Shown here: in pieces, positions 1-11,765 of the stretch | Layout: each line of letters opens with the position of its first letter | Position numbering within the stretch: position 1 is the first letter of the stretch | Source of the DNA: Siphlonurus alternatus | Lineage: Eukaryota; Arthropoda; Insecta; Ephemeroptera; Siphlonuridae | Reading direction: 5' to 3' | Assembly (NCBI GenBank): GCA_949825025.1 | Contig: OX463778.1 | Span: forward strand, 24,485,551 to 24,549,550 | Length of the DNA: 64,000 nt | The notes under the pieces: model-generated | What the model saw: the letters and a program-made list of their open reading frames with translations, nothing else | Told to the model about the DNA's origin: nothing | The model's database searches: none | Program-made: the position numbers and the translations under genes

Positions 1-783
1 TTTTTTTGGTAGTGTTTTGTTTCATGTGAATGTATATATTTTTTTTACTGTCATTTATTTTGATTAATAAAAATATATATGAGAGATCGAATCTGTATTT
101 ATCCAATACAACCTTAATTAAACTTCAAAGTAAAAAATAAATAAAAGTAATGTTCTATTCGGGATGTTTAGATTTAAATTAACCTAAAAGGCTATGTGTA
201 CACATACCTAGTGACGCATATCTCCGGAGGGGGGGGGGGAGGGGTGTTGTGATCAACAATACCTTCCGTGCTCAGAGCTTATACCTGAATATGTATACCT
301 CAAGGAGTAATTAATTTTGAAAATTAATTTTATATCAGACCAATAGATTAAATAAAATATTAATTAAAACTAATTCCCGGAAGCAAAATTTAAAAGCAAA
401 GCATTTAAATTTATTATTTTGTTTATTAAATTTTATTGTACTCTAATATATATAAAAATGATGATGCGAACACTCAATGCGAATGTGCTTGATATAGTGG
501 TAACACTTTAACACATAAATTCTAGTTGTTCATAGAAGCCATTTAGCTGTTGGAAGTATATATAAGGGAAGATACTGTAAGTGCAAAAAGCAATGGAAGT
601 GTAAATAAAAAGACAGTAGGCAATGTAATGCTTGACTTTTATTGTTCTTGTCCTTTAAAATAATAAAATAAAACTCACAGTCTTAAACAAAAAAGAATTT
701 TGTTATAAAAAAGTTGTAAAAAAAATATATCGTAGTGTAAAAGAATAGGGAACATTATTAATAAATAAATTAAGTAAATCGAT
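1..783. other. AT-rich stretch without a gene
   Basis: I see no coding signal, RNA gene or clear repeat here. The only notable pieces are a run of about ten G near 230-240 and scattered A/T runs. Confidence 0.6.
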
Positions 784-1086
784 ATTACTTTTGAACAAAG
801 TCTTCTGCTCGTTGTTAGTAAACAAAGTATTGTTGTGTAATGTCTGTCGCATGAAAGGAAAAACATGGGACGGTTGTTGATTTACATGTTAACTTATGGA
901 AAATGACCGTTAATTTTGAAGTTGGAAGTGTCTACTAGCGCCAACAATGCCATTACGTTCTCTGCTCGGTGGCAAAATCAGGCACTACGTCGTCCCAGGT
1001 TTAACAATGAAAAAGGTTTCATGCGACAGACATTATAAACAATGGTTTGTTACAACCATTGCGAGTAGAAGACTTTGCTTTTGAAA
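784..1086. repeat. Degraded inverted repeat (foldback)
   Basis: The arm at about 784-858 is the imperfect reverse complement of the arm at about 1016-1086. Both contain GCATGAAA followed inward by GGGACG, and the outer part shares TCTTCTGCTCG or its close variant. Short open frames on opposite strands therefore give look-alike peptides (both contain CDRHY and SRRLC), which shows they are shadows of the repeat and not proteins. The roughly 150-bp centre is richer in GC than its surroundings. No family is recognised, and this is probably an old nonautonomous DNA element. Confidence 0.5.
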
Positions 1087-1440
1087 AAAAAAATAATAAC
1101 AATATAAAAATTAAGAAACTTTCTAAAGTTATTTTTAGTAACATTCAGAATGCAATCTCGATGTCAATTTGTAAAAAGTCAGTCATTCATCGAAATATGA
1201 AGATTCCAGCATCCAGCATCCATGGCAACCTTTGCTGCGGATACATCATTAAAATAAATTAGACAATTTTTTTACCATGCAGATGTTTATGTTTTATTTC
1301 CCGCTCATATTACTCGTACAATATGAGATACAGATATCATATGTGATGTTGGAATGATAATTGTAATACAATAGTTACTGTTGTCGAATTTGACTCTATG
1401 TAATATAAATAAGCAAAAAGGTATAGAAATATCAGCCTTA

Positions 1441-1822
1441 TTAAGGTAGAAAAAACGCCGGTCAGCTGTTCGACGTAGGTCCCTTTTATTAACATGTAAA
1501 CTTTAGCAAATTCACAAAAATTCTGATTTTTTTTTTACAGACAGATATTTGTGCTTAAAAGCCATAGAAAAAATTTCAAAACAATTTAACGAGCCGATTT
1601 TTTTTTAATTTATTTTTTTTTAATTTTCAGTATAGGGCTTTCCCTGGAGAGACAAACCAAAAAATTATTAAAAAAATCGGCTCGTTAAATTGTTTTGAAA
1701 CTTTTTCTACGGCTTTTAGGCACTATCCGCCTGTAAAAAAAAATTCAGAATGTTTGCCAAGGTTTACATGTTAATCAAAGGGACCTACGTCGAACAGCTG
1801 ACCGGCGTTATCTCTACCTTAA
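1441..1822. mobile_element. Palindromic MITE-like element, family A, copy 1
   Basis: This is a long palindrome of about 382 bp. It begins TTAAGGTAGA and ends TCTACCTTAA, so it is bounded by TTAA on both sides. The arms (about 170 bp each) share the blocks CGCCGGTCAGCTGTTCGACG, TAACATGTAAAC and AACGAGCCGATTTTTTT with their reverse complements. The unpaired centre carries AGTATAGGGCTTTCCC. A related element lies at 10521-10908. TTAA boundaries are typical of piggyBac-type target sites, but that assignment is inference because no transposase is present. If transcribed, the element would form a long hairpin. Confidence 0.8.
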
Positions 1823-2569
1823 ATATTTGTGGTAAAAAAAAAAATGCCTGTTCAACTTTAATATATTTACACCAATATATTATATATTATGAGACTACTT
1901 ATTATCTATAGATTGAAATGTATATAGATTTCAAGACAATTTTATTGTAATTTTTGATAAGAGCAATAAATTTTAATTTTCACTTTATGTTGAAAGTAAA
2001 TTAAAATTAAATTAAATATATAATAAAAATAGACAGTACCTTTACTGAAAATGTTACAGTAGTTTTGCATCTCACGGTGTTACTTCTATTTTCTATTTTT
2101 GTAGACTTCTATTTTCATGATGGTAATAATTAACAATACTATGCATAACAATTAATATCATACAGTCTGATGATTAATTATGTCAACGATCAATAATAAT
2201 TATTGATATGATAAAAAAAAGACACGTACAAATTGTGAAAGAACAATTATGTATACATCTCGATTTGCTAGAACTGCCGTTAAAAGAGACAAGGGGAGAT
2301 GTAGATTTGAAATTTTGGAGGAGGTAAGAAGAATACACAATCTAATCCCAAAATGTGTTAGTTTATTGTGGACTGCGTTCTGTCTCGAGTAGTGCAGGAT
2401 GCGTGACAAAAAAAAAAATGTATAATAACTTTATTTGTCTCTTACAAAATTAGCTAATTATAAGCTTCTTATACAATTAAATATTTAATAAATTATACGG
2501 AGTCAGTATTATAAAAAAAAGCAAGAGGTATTCATTGTTTATATAATTGAATATTCTATAATTATTATC
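1823..2569. other. AT-rich intergenic DNA
   Basis: No gene is seen. The short open frames here are low-complexity translations of AT-rich DNA. Confidence 0.5.
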
Positions 2570-2734
2570 TTAAGCCGGTATTACACGATACAATTTTTCT
2601 AACTATTGAATACAATTTTTCCTTACAAGAAAGTTTCATCTCCATACAAACAAATGGAGTTCAAATTTTCTTGTAAGAAAAAATTGTATTCAATAGTTAG
2701 AAAAATTGTATCGTGTACGTAATACCGGTTTTAG
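2570..2734. mobile_element. Palindromic MITE-like element, family B, copy 1
   Basis: This is a near-perfect palindrome of about 165 bp. Its ends read TAAGCCGGTATTACACGATAC and the reverse complement, with arms containing AATTTTTCTAACTATTGAAT and CTTGTAAGAAAAAATTGTAT. The short loop is built around CTCCATACAAACAAATGGAG, itself palindromic. A second copy sits at 41378-41538 and a decayed relative probably at 59209-59446. There is no coding capacity, so this is a nonautonomous element. Confidence 0.8.
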
Positions 2735-3845
2735 ATTTTTTTTTTTTTTTTTTATTTTGATTAAACGTCGTCTTGAAAATAATAAAAATTCAAACTTTAA
2801 ATATGAAATTCAATTCATAACATTTTTACAAGTAAAACCAATAACCAGCTTATTTATGTGGTTATGTTTTTCTTTTGTTTTTACCATTGTAAAATATACA
2901 ATGTAGTTTCCATTTTCAACATTATATTATATTTGCCTTTAAGCTGGAATGACAAATAACAGAATCCAGTAAGCAAAAATATTGTTTTAGCGATCTCCAA
3001 TATTTACACATAATGAGACACAATTAGAATATTGTTGTCATTGTTACCGTTCACATTGTTATCTTGCCTAAAGACAAAAAATATAATAGTGTCATTGTTA
3101 TTACTGGTTATTATAATTTTATAATTACCTTTATTGTTCTTTTTATATTGACTATAAATTAAAAATTATTATTAAATATGCATGATCTAATGTTACGTAA
3201 TAAAGTGGTCTAATCAATAAGTTATTGGCTCAATGTTTTTCAATACATGAAAACTATATAATATAAAGCAATTATTTTAAATAAAAATGTATTAAATATT
3301 TATAGGGGTTAGAATTTCATTATTTTATTTTACTGTTGAGTTTTTTTCTCTCTATATATACAATTAAAACGTTACTGATATTAATACAGTGAGCGTATAG
3401 CTATCAAGAATTTAGCTGAGGGAAATTTAATGATGATATTTTATATAAAGTGTAAAGTGATATACATTCGTTTCTTTTGCTACTAAAAAGGAGTATGGGT
3501 TATAACACCAAGACTCTCTCTCTCTCTTTCTAATTTTCATTCAATTATTTTTAGCTCGCAGTTTAATATCATAAAATCAAAACCAAAAATCACATTTTCT
3601 AACTTGAGGCCGTTATATTATACTGTATATCTCAAATCTACATCAAGAGCTCATCTAAATTAGTTAGCAACTGCTTAAAAAAATTTATCCCAGTATTTTA
3701 CCTTAATAACCAAACAAGCCATGAAAACCTCATGCAGTTAGAATGGGATACTAAATACTGATTTTTGTCAATTTCAAATGCAATGTAGAGGAAAAAAAGC
3801 AATGCTTTTTCACCGAGTAGGAGTAATATGGAGTTTTTTTTAATT
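2735..3845. other. AT-rich stretch, no gene recognised
   Basis: Homopolymer runs and a short CT run near 3515-3527 are the only structure. The 66-codon plus frame beginning at 2706 overlaps family B and a poly-T tract and is rejected as a gene. Confidence 0.5.
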
Positions 3846-3940
3846 GTCACTCGTCCAACTAATAAGCATGCTTGTCGATGCTTGACTTCGGTGTTCTGAA
3901 GTGAACGGTCAGCAAATTCGCGCACATTGTGCTTCATTGT
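3846..3940 (-). pseudogene. 5S rRNA-like fragment
   Basis: On the minus strand this reads CACCGAAGTCAAGCATCG, then a spacer, then TTAGTTGGACGAGTGAC. That matches the order and spacing of the internal control region of eukaryotic 5S rRNA (CACCGAAGTTAAGCAACG, then a TTGGATGGGTGACC-type box C). Several bases differ, including two in box C, and flanking 5S sequence is not evident. It is at best a diverged pseudogene or the head of a 5S-derived SINE. The 79-codon minus frame across it is not a protein gene. Confidence 0.35.
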
Positions 3941-4868
3941 GCTTTGAATTATTGTTAGTATATAAGTCTTGACAAGATCAATGTTTGTATTGTGATTTAA
4001 TCACTGTATACTGCCTAATGATCAAACAAATATTTCTAATTTCTAATTTGTATTTTTTTCAGTCTGTCTGTACAGAACTGGAACAGTCGGATTGAAGCCA
4101 CGTACTTCTTCTGATCCCAGTCATCATTAAAGTCATATATTATTTTAAAATTCCCATCAGAAGTAGCCCGTTCTTCTTGCTAGTAGAATTTCTTACTTCC
4201 GGTTACTCTAAATTAAATTTGACTATAGTTGTGTCTACGTCTTTAGCTTAATACAGCAAACAATTTTATGAATCAATTTTTGTCCACCTAATCTTAATTA
4301 AAATGTCATTTCAGTTTGTGTGCTTGCAATCAAATCCCAAGACACGTAAGGTACTTCTTTATAATGCATCATTTGAAATGATTTTCTTGCCATTAACCCA
4401 CAGAGACGTGTGTTATATTAAATGAAGATATCATAAAAATTTAAGACACAATATGCTTTTTTTTCTATCTAGTCTTTACTTTTATATCTTAAATGTTTCT
4501 CAAACCATTGGAGAGTAATATAAAAAGCAATTTCAAATATCTTTGCATTGGTATGATATTACTTTTTTTTTTATTAGTATACATTTTAATGAAAAAAGAA
4601 TCTAATATTTTTAATTTTTTTGTTGTTGCCACTTATATATTTTTTTCCGACGTAAACGTTGTAAGGAAAATAATCAAACTAGCGTCACTTTGACAACGTT
4701 CTACACGTAAGGTTAACACATTTTATATTGTGCTCTCTTTGTTTTTCACGATACAACTCTCAATTTACACGCCTAGTCGGTCTGCTCGACGTTCTTGGAA
4801 GAAGGCGTGATGTGAATTGCAACTCGGTGGCCTGTGTTGCTTTACAGCCTGCCGGCTATATCGCAGTG
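3941..4868. other. AT-rich stretch with one acceptor-like site
   Basis: A poly-T tract followed by CAG at 4060 (TTTTTTTCAG|TCTGTC) resembles a splice acceptor. The frames after it stop within about 20 codons and no donor follows. I see no gene. Confidence 0.35.
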
Positions 4869-5215
4869 TTATTTGAACCATGGAGGTATTAACCAGAGGT
4901 AAAATGGGCAAAGGTGGGTGGGTGAGGAGCTGCCATATTGGATCCTTCCTATTTTTACCCATACTACTAACCCAAGATAAATGGATAAAAATGTATGAGA
5001 TTTCTTTGTTTTTCGTAACCATTTTTAATGACGTTAATGTTTTGTCCATGGAATCTACTTATCGTGATGTCACAAAATAAATCACGTGACTTGGGATGCA
5101 ATTATATACTTTCTATTTACAATGGAGCCAAAGATGGCTGCCCATCTAGTTATGTTTAAAATTTTGTACTAGCATTTGTACCTCCTATTGTAATACATCC
5201 ATGGTTTAAACTGTC
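4869..5215. repeat. Degraded foldback element
   Basis: The left end has AACCATGGAGGTATTA and the right end has TAATACATCCATGGTTTAAA, which are imperfect reverse complements. Internal blocks also pair (GCTGCCATATTGGATCC with the complement of GGAGCCAAAGATGGCTGCCC). The size is about 347 bp. Open frames on both strands inside it are shadows. It is probably an old nonautonomous transposon. Confidence 0.5.
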
Positions 5216-6292
5216 ACTATACGATGTCGTGTGTTGGGGTAACATTTGCACGCTACTCTCCTTTCTTCATTGTGTTCTCTCGTCACCGCAGTTTATCTAA
5301 CTCAGGTAAAAAAGAGCAATTTTAAAAGGAAAATTTTCTCGCTATTTTATTTTTTCTTTCTACCTTCGCTATAATATAATAAATACTTGCTCTTGTTTTT
5401 TGTTTGTAATTGTTTAAAAAAAAAAGTTAAGAAATAAATTACTCAAAAGACTAAAGAAAATTCGCTCAAAAAACCTTTTATCTAAAGGTAAATTCTATTA
5501 AAGTTTATTTTTATGTATAAAATAACACGATATAAAAAATAAATTAATATAATCTAATTTTAATTAAAAATATGTAGATAAAGAAAAAATTTAATGTATA
5601 AAATTTACTTTTAGTAATTATGAAATATTATCAATAAATTTAAATAATTTAATAACTCTAAAAAGAAAAAAAAAAAAAAAAAGAGAGAAAATTTGGTGTT
5701 TGAATTCCTAAAATTTTAGAAAATATCCACTATTTACCAATACTAAATAATCATGAGTAAATAAATAATTAATCATGGAAAACAAAAATTTGTTTAAAAA
5801 TATTTCATCATTAATTCAAATTTAACGTCGCAATTTGATTTTTTTTTTTTTTTTTTTTGTAATTTCTCATTCGAATCATAAACGTAGCATGTCATTTCCG
5901 CAGCAAAACGATTGAATTTCCTGTTTTCTGTGTTCTCTTTATTTTAATGAATCCCATTTTTACTTTACGTAAAGAAAAAGCAGCTAGAAGAAAATATATA
6001 ATATTTTGTTGAATATTTTCCTTCCATTTTAAGCTCTTTGCAAACAGTAACAGATTATATATTTTTTTTATAATAATGATAAGCCTTTTTCTGATTAATT
6101 CAAGAGCATTTACGTAATAAAGATTACGCTCTATGAAATAAAATAACAAATGAAAATCAATGACGTTATGAAGTTATTAAAAAATTATGAATACTCCAAC
6201 GCAGGTTTTTAAAAATTAATTCACAATGTTAAAATATTTAAATAATAACAGAATATTTTCACTTCCGAAAGTCCTCTTGTATTAGTTAAACT
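5216..6292. other. AT-rich stretch, no gene recognised
   Basis: The stretch contains long A or T runs near 5665 and 5840, with no supported feature. Confidence 0.5.
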
Positions 6293-6502
6293 TTGGGATG
6301 TGAGGTTCCAAATGTTGTTTCCCCACTCAGTCCACTACTGGCAGTAGCCGCGGGTGTTGGCGGTGGCTCAGCCCCCCCGAACGTGCCGTGTGGACTGGGG
6401 CTCGTTTTGGCACGTTCGCGCGTGCCTCACACGAGGAGAGATAGCCAGCTGCATCAGCTGTATGCACGCCGCTTAGTTTTGTGTTTGTTCGCTCCTTCAT
6501 GA
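6293..6502 (+). other. GC/CpG-rich patch, possible exon or enhancer
   Basis: A sharp GC-rich island in AT-rich DNA carries a 69-codon frame. It is preceded by an acceptor-like TTTCCCCACTCAG (ending at 6331) and the frame ends at 6502. The encoded peptide is rich in Gly, Ala, Pro and Leu and matches no family I know. The patch also holds an inverted pair (AACGTGCC ... GGCACGTT) and two E-box motifs (CAGCTGCATCAGCTG). There is no convincing donor. A regulatory element is as likely as an exon. Confidence 0.2.
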
Positions 6503-7899
6503 AGTGGAGAACTGCATTATTTGTTTTCTAATTATGTTAACCTAGTAATAGTGTTTTCATTCATTTGCATTTTTATTGTATTTCATCAATCTTTATTACA
6601 CTACTTTAAGTTAAGTAGATTAGAAGAATTGCATTATAAAATGTATAATTTTAAATTATATACTATATTACTTACAGTTATATAGTATTATTTACATACC
6701 ATTTAATATTAAAGCTTTAAATAATAATTTTACTTTATTTTCATAGAGTGTATTTTTTTATACAGCTGTTGTCCTAATAAAAGTATTAAATAAGTATTTA
6801 AATGTTACACGAATATTATAATTTTTATTATATTCATTATTAATTAAAAATGGAGTAGGATTTGCATAAACTTGCTTCATTCAGTCATTATAAAATTACT
6901 TTGTATAAATATCAAAGGCAGAAAGAAATTACTCAAATTTGAGGAACATTTTTTTTTGTCCTCTTTTTAAAGCTTTTGCAAATCCGCTTAAAAGATTCAT
7001 CTTATAGTCACTATACCAACATATTAAGCAAAGCATATTATGTATAGCACAACTTTTTTGAGATAGCCTTCACAAAGACTAGAAATCTGAATATAAAAAA
7101 AGTGCAATCTGCATGTCGTCTAAAATCAATTAGGTCGTTTGATTATTCATGACTCTCGAGTCAGAATCAAAATGACAGTGCAGAATGTAAAAAAGGAGTG
7201 AGTTGCCATCTGGTGTTCATGTAAAATGTTTACTTAAGAGGGAAAAAAAACTCTTGAGAGAGAGAAGAGAAAAATTAATTTTCCTATAGCTTTGACACAA
7301 TATTGTTCACATTTTCAACTCGACTTTTCCAGCTAGCTTTGATCAACAACGTTTGTAGAGCAACACCTCAGCATCATTATCAGCCAATAGCACTGTCAGC
7401 TGTGGCCTGTGGATGACAATGTTTAAATTATACCTGTAACACACAAGTGAAAAAAGAAATGTTACTCTGCACTTAACTGAAACATAATTAAAAAACATAG
7501 TTTAGTTTTACTTTGAGCTAGAGAAAAAAAAAACATGTCACACTTTTATAATAATTATACGTTTTCCGCGAATATAAATATGGTTAAAACTATTCTTTGT
7601 TTACCTATTTTCTCAGAAAATCCACCTATATTAAAATGATCAATGTTGTAATCAATCAGAAAATAATCAAGTTTTTTTATAAAAAAAATACATGAAAAAA
7701 TATTTTCATAACTTACCCACCCTATTTTTTCATAAAATATTGAAACATATGCAAAATAAGTCATATATAAGCTACAGAACATTATAGTAGAACACATTAT
7801 AATATAACAAATGTGATCATCATTACAAACTTTAAAAGTCATACAAAAGTAGTTACAACAATAATGTCATTACGTGCATTTGTCATCCGTATGCCTTAT
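6503..7899. other. AT-rich stretch without a gene
   Basis: No supported feature. The 95-codon minus frame at 7555-7842 is hydrophobic low-complexity AT translation. Confidence 0.5.
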
Positions 7900-8050
7900 T
7901 GCGATGACACGCGGGTCACTAACCTCCAGGGGTCGATGACCCTTGCCAGACGTTCCCACGAGAACTCACGGGGCGTCAGACATAGCGGGCGACTTTCCAG
8001 GGACGCACCCCGGCGCCCCTTGTATGCAGCAGCAAATCAGCTGATGCAGC
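7900..8050. promoter_or_regulatory. GC-rich patch with nuclear-receptor-like sites
   Basis: This CpG-rich island contains GGGTCA (7913-7918) and, 12 bp on, GGGTCGATGACCC (7930-7942). The latter is two inverted half-sites with one spacer base and fits the IR-1 pattern bound by ecdysone-receptor-type nuclear receptors with one mismatch. An E-box palindrome, CAGCTGATGCAGCT, follows near 8038 and resembles the one in the 6.3 kb patch. A 153-codon plus frame (7813-8274) covers the region but has no recognisable domain and runs into a poly-T tract. The regulatory role is inferred. Confidence 0.25.
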
Positions 8051-9228
8051 TTAGTAAGAAAGGTTCAATGCTAACATCATATCTATGTGGGTCGATCTCT
8101 ATGCCTCGATGCACTTTCGCTTATACTTCTTATTATACAAACGTTTCCGTGGTCGCATCAACTTCTTTTCTTTTTTTTTTTTTTTTCTTTTTACTCAACT
8201 CTATTTTTATCATACGTATAAAATCTTTTCTTTATTTTTACTGTTATAGACTCTTTCTCTCGTCGACAAGATAAATAAGGTTACTTTATACAATAAAGCT
8301 TTGTTCATATCAGCACTACAAAGCTTCTTTACTTGCTTTTATATATGAGTAATAAGACAATAAATATGAGAATACAAACAAATTTATAACGTAAGAAAGT
8401 GTAAGTAACTTTTAAATGGCGTGGAAAATAATACTATAAACTTTTATAGTTGTTAAATAAACTTTTAAATATGATTAATGGATCTAGATTAACACGAAGG
8501 TTAAAACAAATCTTACAAGTTTTTTTTTTTTTAATGAAACCACAATTGGGCGTATGTTCTACTTCGTAACTCTATTATACTAATAACACTTTCCGGAACC
8601 TTAATTTGTGCGTTTTATAAGTTCATGTTAATAAAAGTATAGAGGTGCTATAGGTGGAGGACCAGCAAAATTATCCCTTCATTTACCTGTGAGTGAGGGA
8701 ACCGTGTAAACTTAGTCAGGATAAAACATTAATGCGCATTTTTTTCAAGGAACCGAAAGAGTAATGCTATAAAAAAAAGCAGGGAAGTTAAAAAAAAATT
8801 AAAACTAAAAAAAAAAAAAGTAAAAAGTGTAATAGTTTACCCTTGGGTGGAAGGGACACGATTTCTGTCAGAATGGTCACCTGTCAAAATTCCAACCACA
8901 CTTATCAAAACTTGACTTCAGTGATCTATCAAAACCTTATCAAAGCAGTGGGCCAAACTTCCAGGATGATATTTAATTATTTGCAGAGAACATAATCGAT
9001 TGAGGTTTGTTTATTTAACGTAAGGTCTTGTAAGAGCACGTTGGTTTGCAAGAGTATTCCTCGCACGTCTGCAGTGTGGATCAAATCACATTCAACCTTT
9101 CCTTCACCAACTTGTGGTCGCTCCTCATGGAATCTACAGACAAAATAATGTCACCCCTCTCGACTGTTGAGCCTCACACAGCGGCCTGTTTATTACCACA
9201 GAGCCCTAAAAATATTTTTTCATGTGTC
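8051..9228. other. AT-rich stretch; short conserved word near 8690
   Basis: No gene is seen. On the minus strand, TTTACACGGTTCCCTCA occurs at about 8689-8710, a word also present near 60318 and partly near 29519. Confidence 0.4.
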
Positions 9229-9237
9229 CTCACATTG
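9229..9237. repeat. Left flanking direct repeat of the foldback element
   Basis: CTCACATTG here is repeated exactly at 11766-11774, immediately outside the two minisatellite arms. The match extends to ten bases if the preceding C is counted. This is what a target-site duplication would look like. Confidence 0.65.
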
Positions 9238-9240
9238 AAT

Positions 9241-9615
9241 CACGGATAAAATACCCTTTGATAAAATACCCTCGGATATAATACCCAGACAAAATATCCT
9301 AGGACAAAATACCCTTGGACAAAATACCCTCGGACAATTAACCCTTGGACAAAATACCCTTAGACAATTAACCCTTGGACAAAATACCCTTAGACAATTA
9401 ACCCTTGGACAAAATACCCTTGGACAAAATACCCTTGGACAAAATACCCTTGGACAAAATACCCTTGGACAAAATACCCTTGGACAAAATACCCTTGGAC
9501 AAAATACCCTCAGACAAAATACCCTGAGACAAAATACCCTTGGACGAAATACCCTTGGACAAAATACCCTTAGACGAAATACCCTTGGACAAAATACCCT
9601 CGGATAAAATACCCA
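9241..9615. repeat. Left arm: about 25 copies of a 15-bp unit
   Basis: The consensus is GGACAAAATACCCTT. Variants include GGACAATTAACCCTT and GGACGAAATACCCTT. Because 15 is a multiple of three, all frames stay open and yield a five-residue repeat (GILSK) on the minus strand. That frame is not a gene. Confidence 0.9.
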
Positions 9616-10520
9616 TCACTTTCAGGCTGGGAAAAATTTCAGTTTCAATTCAGGGCGAGAAATTCACATTTTTGAAAATACTGGAATATTTCATTTGCAA
9701 TACATTCATAAATTAGCTCATTCAAAGAATAATCATCGTTTTGAATAATATATAATAGATATATGAATCTCAATTCCAAAACGCTTGGGTAAAAATGCAT
9801 GTCCCCACTCGTGTTCAGTTCGTTCATATATAGCCGTCTCACTCAAATATCTTTTAATATACTATACACATCAATGCTCGTTTTTTCCTAACGGGACCGG
9901 CTCCGTAGTCTGGTCTTCTTGTCAAAATTATATAACTAAAAGTTCGGTAAGAAAGAACTATATGATTTTTTTCCCCGGTGTCTCAATATTTTTAAGTCAC
10001 TAATATGCATTAAGAAGTTATAAAGGCTTTTTAACACAACTAAATACTTTTTAAGATAATTTTATTATGTACCATGTGTACATGTAATTCTATATCTTCA
10101 AAAATATAAAATTTCTTCTCATCATTAAAAATGTGAATTAAATATAATTTTTTCTGGTAAATAATGATTCTGTACAATAAAATAACAAATAAATATAACT
10201 GAAATAGCAATACGTATTTTACTATCATGCTTTGTGCTGGTTGTTACCCGTGACAACATAAATTTTAAAACCATTATGAACATTTAATTTTATAGCTGGT
10301 TTCCATGAGTAAGTTTATAGAACATTCTACTGCAAAAAGCAATGTATCTCTTGTCGACCTTACAATGTAACATTATGTTAATACGTAAAAAATTGGGTGG
10401 GGAAGCAATGTTTTCTTCTATTCATGAGGTGACGATTTATTATTCTTACTTTTTGTTTTGTTTTTGCTCTTTATTAAAAAATAATGAAAAAAATGCATTC
10501 ATACATTCATTGTAAAATAA
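9616..10520. other. Left core of the foldback element
   Basis: This is AT-rich, non-coding sequence between the left array and the nested family A element. No transposase motif or splice-supported exon is seen. Confidence 0.5.
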
Positions 10521-10908
10521 TTATAAGATAACACGAACAATCGATTGTTGTAGTCCCATTTGATTAACATGTAAACCTTAGCAACCTCATAATGATTCTG
10601 AATGTTTTTTGCGAGACAGTTCTTGGCACCAAAAAAGTATGGAAAAATTTTCAAAACAATCGGACGATCCAATTTTTTTAAAATATTTTCTTAGTTTAGG
10701 TCTCCATGGGAAAGCCCTATACTAAAAATTTAAAAAATTCGTTTAAAAAAATTGGATCGTCCGATTGTTTTGAAATTTTTTCCATATTTTTTTTTTGTGC
10801 TAGAAACTGTCTCTCAAAAAAAATCAGAATCATTATGAGGTTGCTAAGATTTACGTGTTAATCAAATGGGACTACAACAATTGATTCTTCGTGTTATCTT
10901 ACCCTTAA
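10521..10908. mobile_element. Palindromic MITE-like element, family A, copy 2
   Basis: This is a palindrome of about 388 bp related to the 1441-1822 element. It shares TAACATGTAAAC near the arm ends, the AACAATCGGACGATCCAATT-type arm and the centre GGGAAAGCCCTATACT, here in the opposite orientation. The right end is ATCTTACCCTTAA, while the left end has lost about four bases (TTATAAGATAACACG). It lies inside the larger foldback element and so inserted into it or was carried along by it. Confidence 0.75.
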
Positions 10909-11389
10909 AAAAATAACATGATAAATAATAAAATAATTAAAAGATGCTAAATATTTAATTATTATACTCTACAACTAAACGTATAAAAAAATTAATTATG
11001 CTGTGAAAGTATCATGTGCAGGATTCAGTGAAATTTATTTTACCTTTTTCACGGGCAATTCGCAATAACATATTATAAATTATAGAAATTATAATCATAA
11101 ATTTATGATTATAATTATTGATACTGTTGAAACCCGAAATATCATATATTTTTAATTTTGGTTAGTTGGTTGGTTGGTTGGTATTTTGGGGCAATTGACA
11201 CATTATATTTTTAATTTTATTATATCAATAGGAAACTTTTTATGCAACATGAAAATTATTGTACCCTGTCCCTTTAATAATAATAATATTAATACTGTAC
11301 TGCATGTGTGCAAAATGTTTGCATGATATAGGTATAATTTTTATCATTCTACGAAATACCTAAGATGCTGTTATATATTATAATACATG
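10909..11389. other. Right core of the foldback element
   Basis: AT-rich with a short GGTT run near 11161-11182. No coding sequence is evident. Confidence 0.5.
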
Positions 11390-11757
11390 GTAAATTGTCT
11401 GAGGGTATTCTGTCCAAGAGTATTTCGCCTAAGGGTATTTTGTCCAAGGGTATTTCGTCCAAGGGTATTTTGTCTGAGGGTATTTTATCTGAGGGTATTT
11501 TGTCCAAGGGTATTTTGTCCTAGGGTATTTTGTCCAAGGGTATTTTGTCCAAGGGTATTTTGTCCAAGGGTATTTTGCCCTAGGGTATTTTGTCCAAGGG
11601 TATTTTGTCCTAGGGTTAATTGTCCAAGGGTATTTTGTCCTAGGGTAAATTATCCAAGGGTATTTTGTCCTAGGGTAAATTGTCTGAGGGTATTTTGTCC
11701 TAGGGTATTTTGTCTGGGTATTATATCTGAGGGTATTTTATCAAAGGGTATTTTCTC
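11390..11757. repeat. Right arm: about 24 copies of the 15-bp unit, inverted
   Basis: The unit is the reverse complement of the left arm (AAGGGTATTTTGTCC), with matching variants such as GGTAAATTGTCC. The long plus frame 11387-11902 translates the array as a repeated RVFCP and is not a protein gene. Confidence 0.9.
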
Positions 11758-11765
11758 CGTTTACC

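Larger units (their letters stand above)
9238..11765. mobile_element. Foldback-type transposon with 15-bp-array arms
   Basis: Two inverted arrays of the same 15-bp unit bound an approximately 1.8 kb core, and a 9-10 bp direct repeat lies just outside both arms. The outermost units occur in the same order of variants in both arms (GATAAAATACCC, then GATATAATACCCAGAC, then a CCTAGGAC unit). The arms are therefore inverted copies of each other and not independent satellites. The core has no transposase frame and contains a nested family A element at 10521-10908. The architecture matches Drosophila FB foldback elements, whose terminal inverted repeats are made of short tandem repeats and which make about 9-bp target duplications. 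Membership in that group is inference from structure alone. Confidence 0.7.

Noticed and set aside
5282..5310. Micro-exon between an AG and CTCAG|GTAAAA
   Set aside because: Fourteen bases between weak sites, expected by chance in DNA of this length.
7813..8274. 153-codon plus frame
   Set aside because: It combines AT-rich lead-in, the GC patch and a poly-T tract, with no domain and no splice logic. The patch is kept as possible regulatory DNA only.
9398..9619. 73-codon minus frame of repeated GILSK
   Set aside because: It is a direct translation of the 15-bp minisatellite. The repeat length being a multiple of three keeps every frame open.
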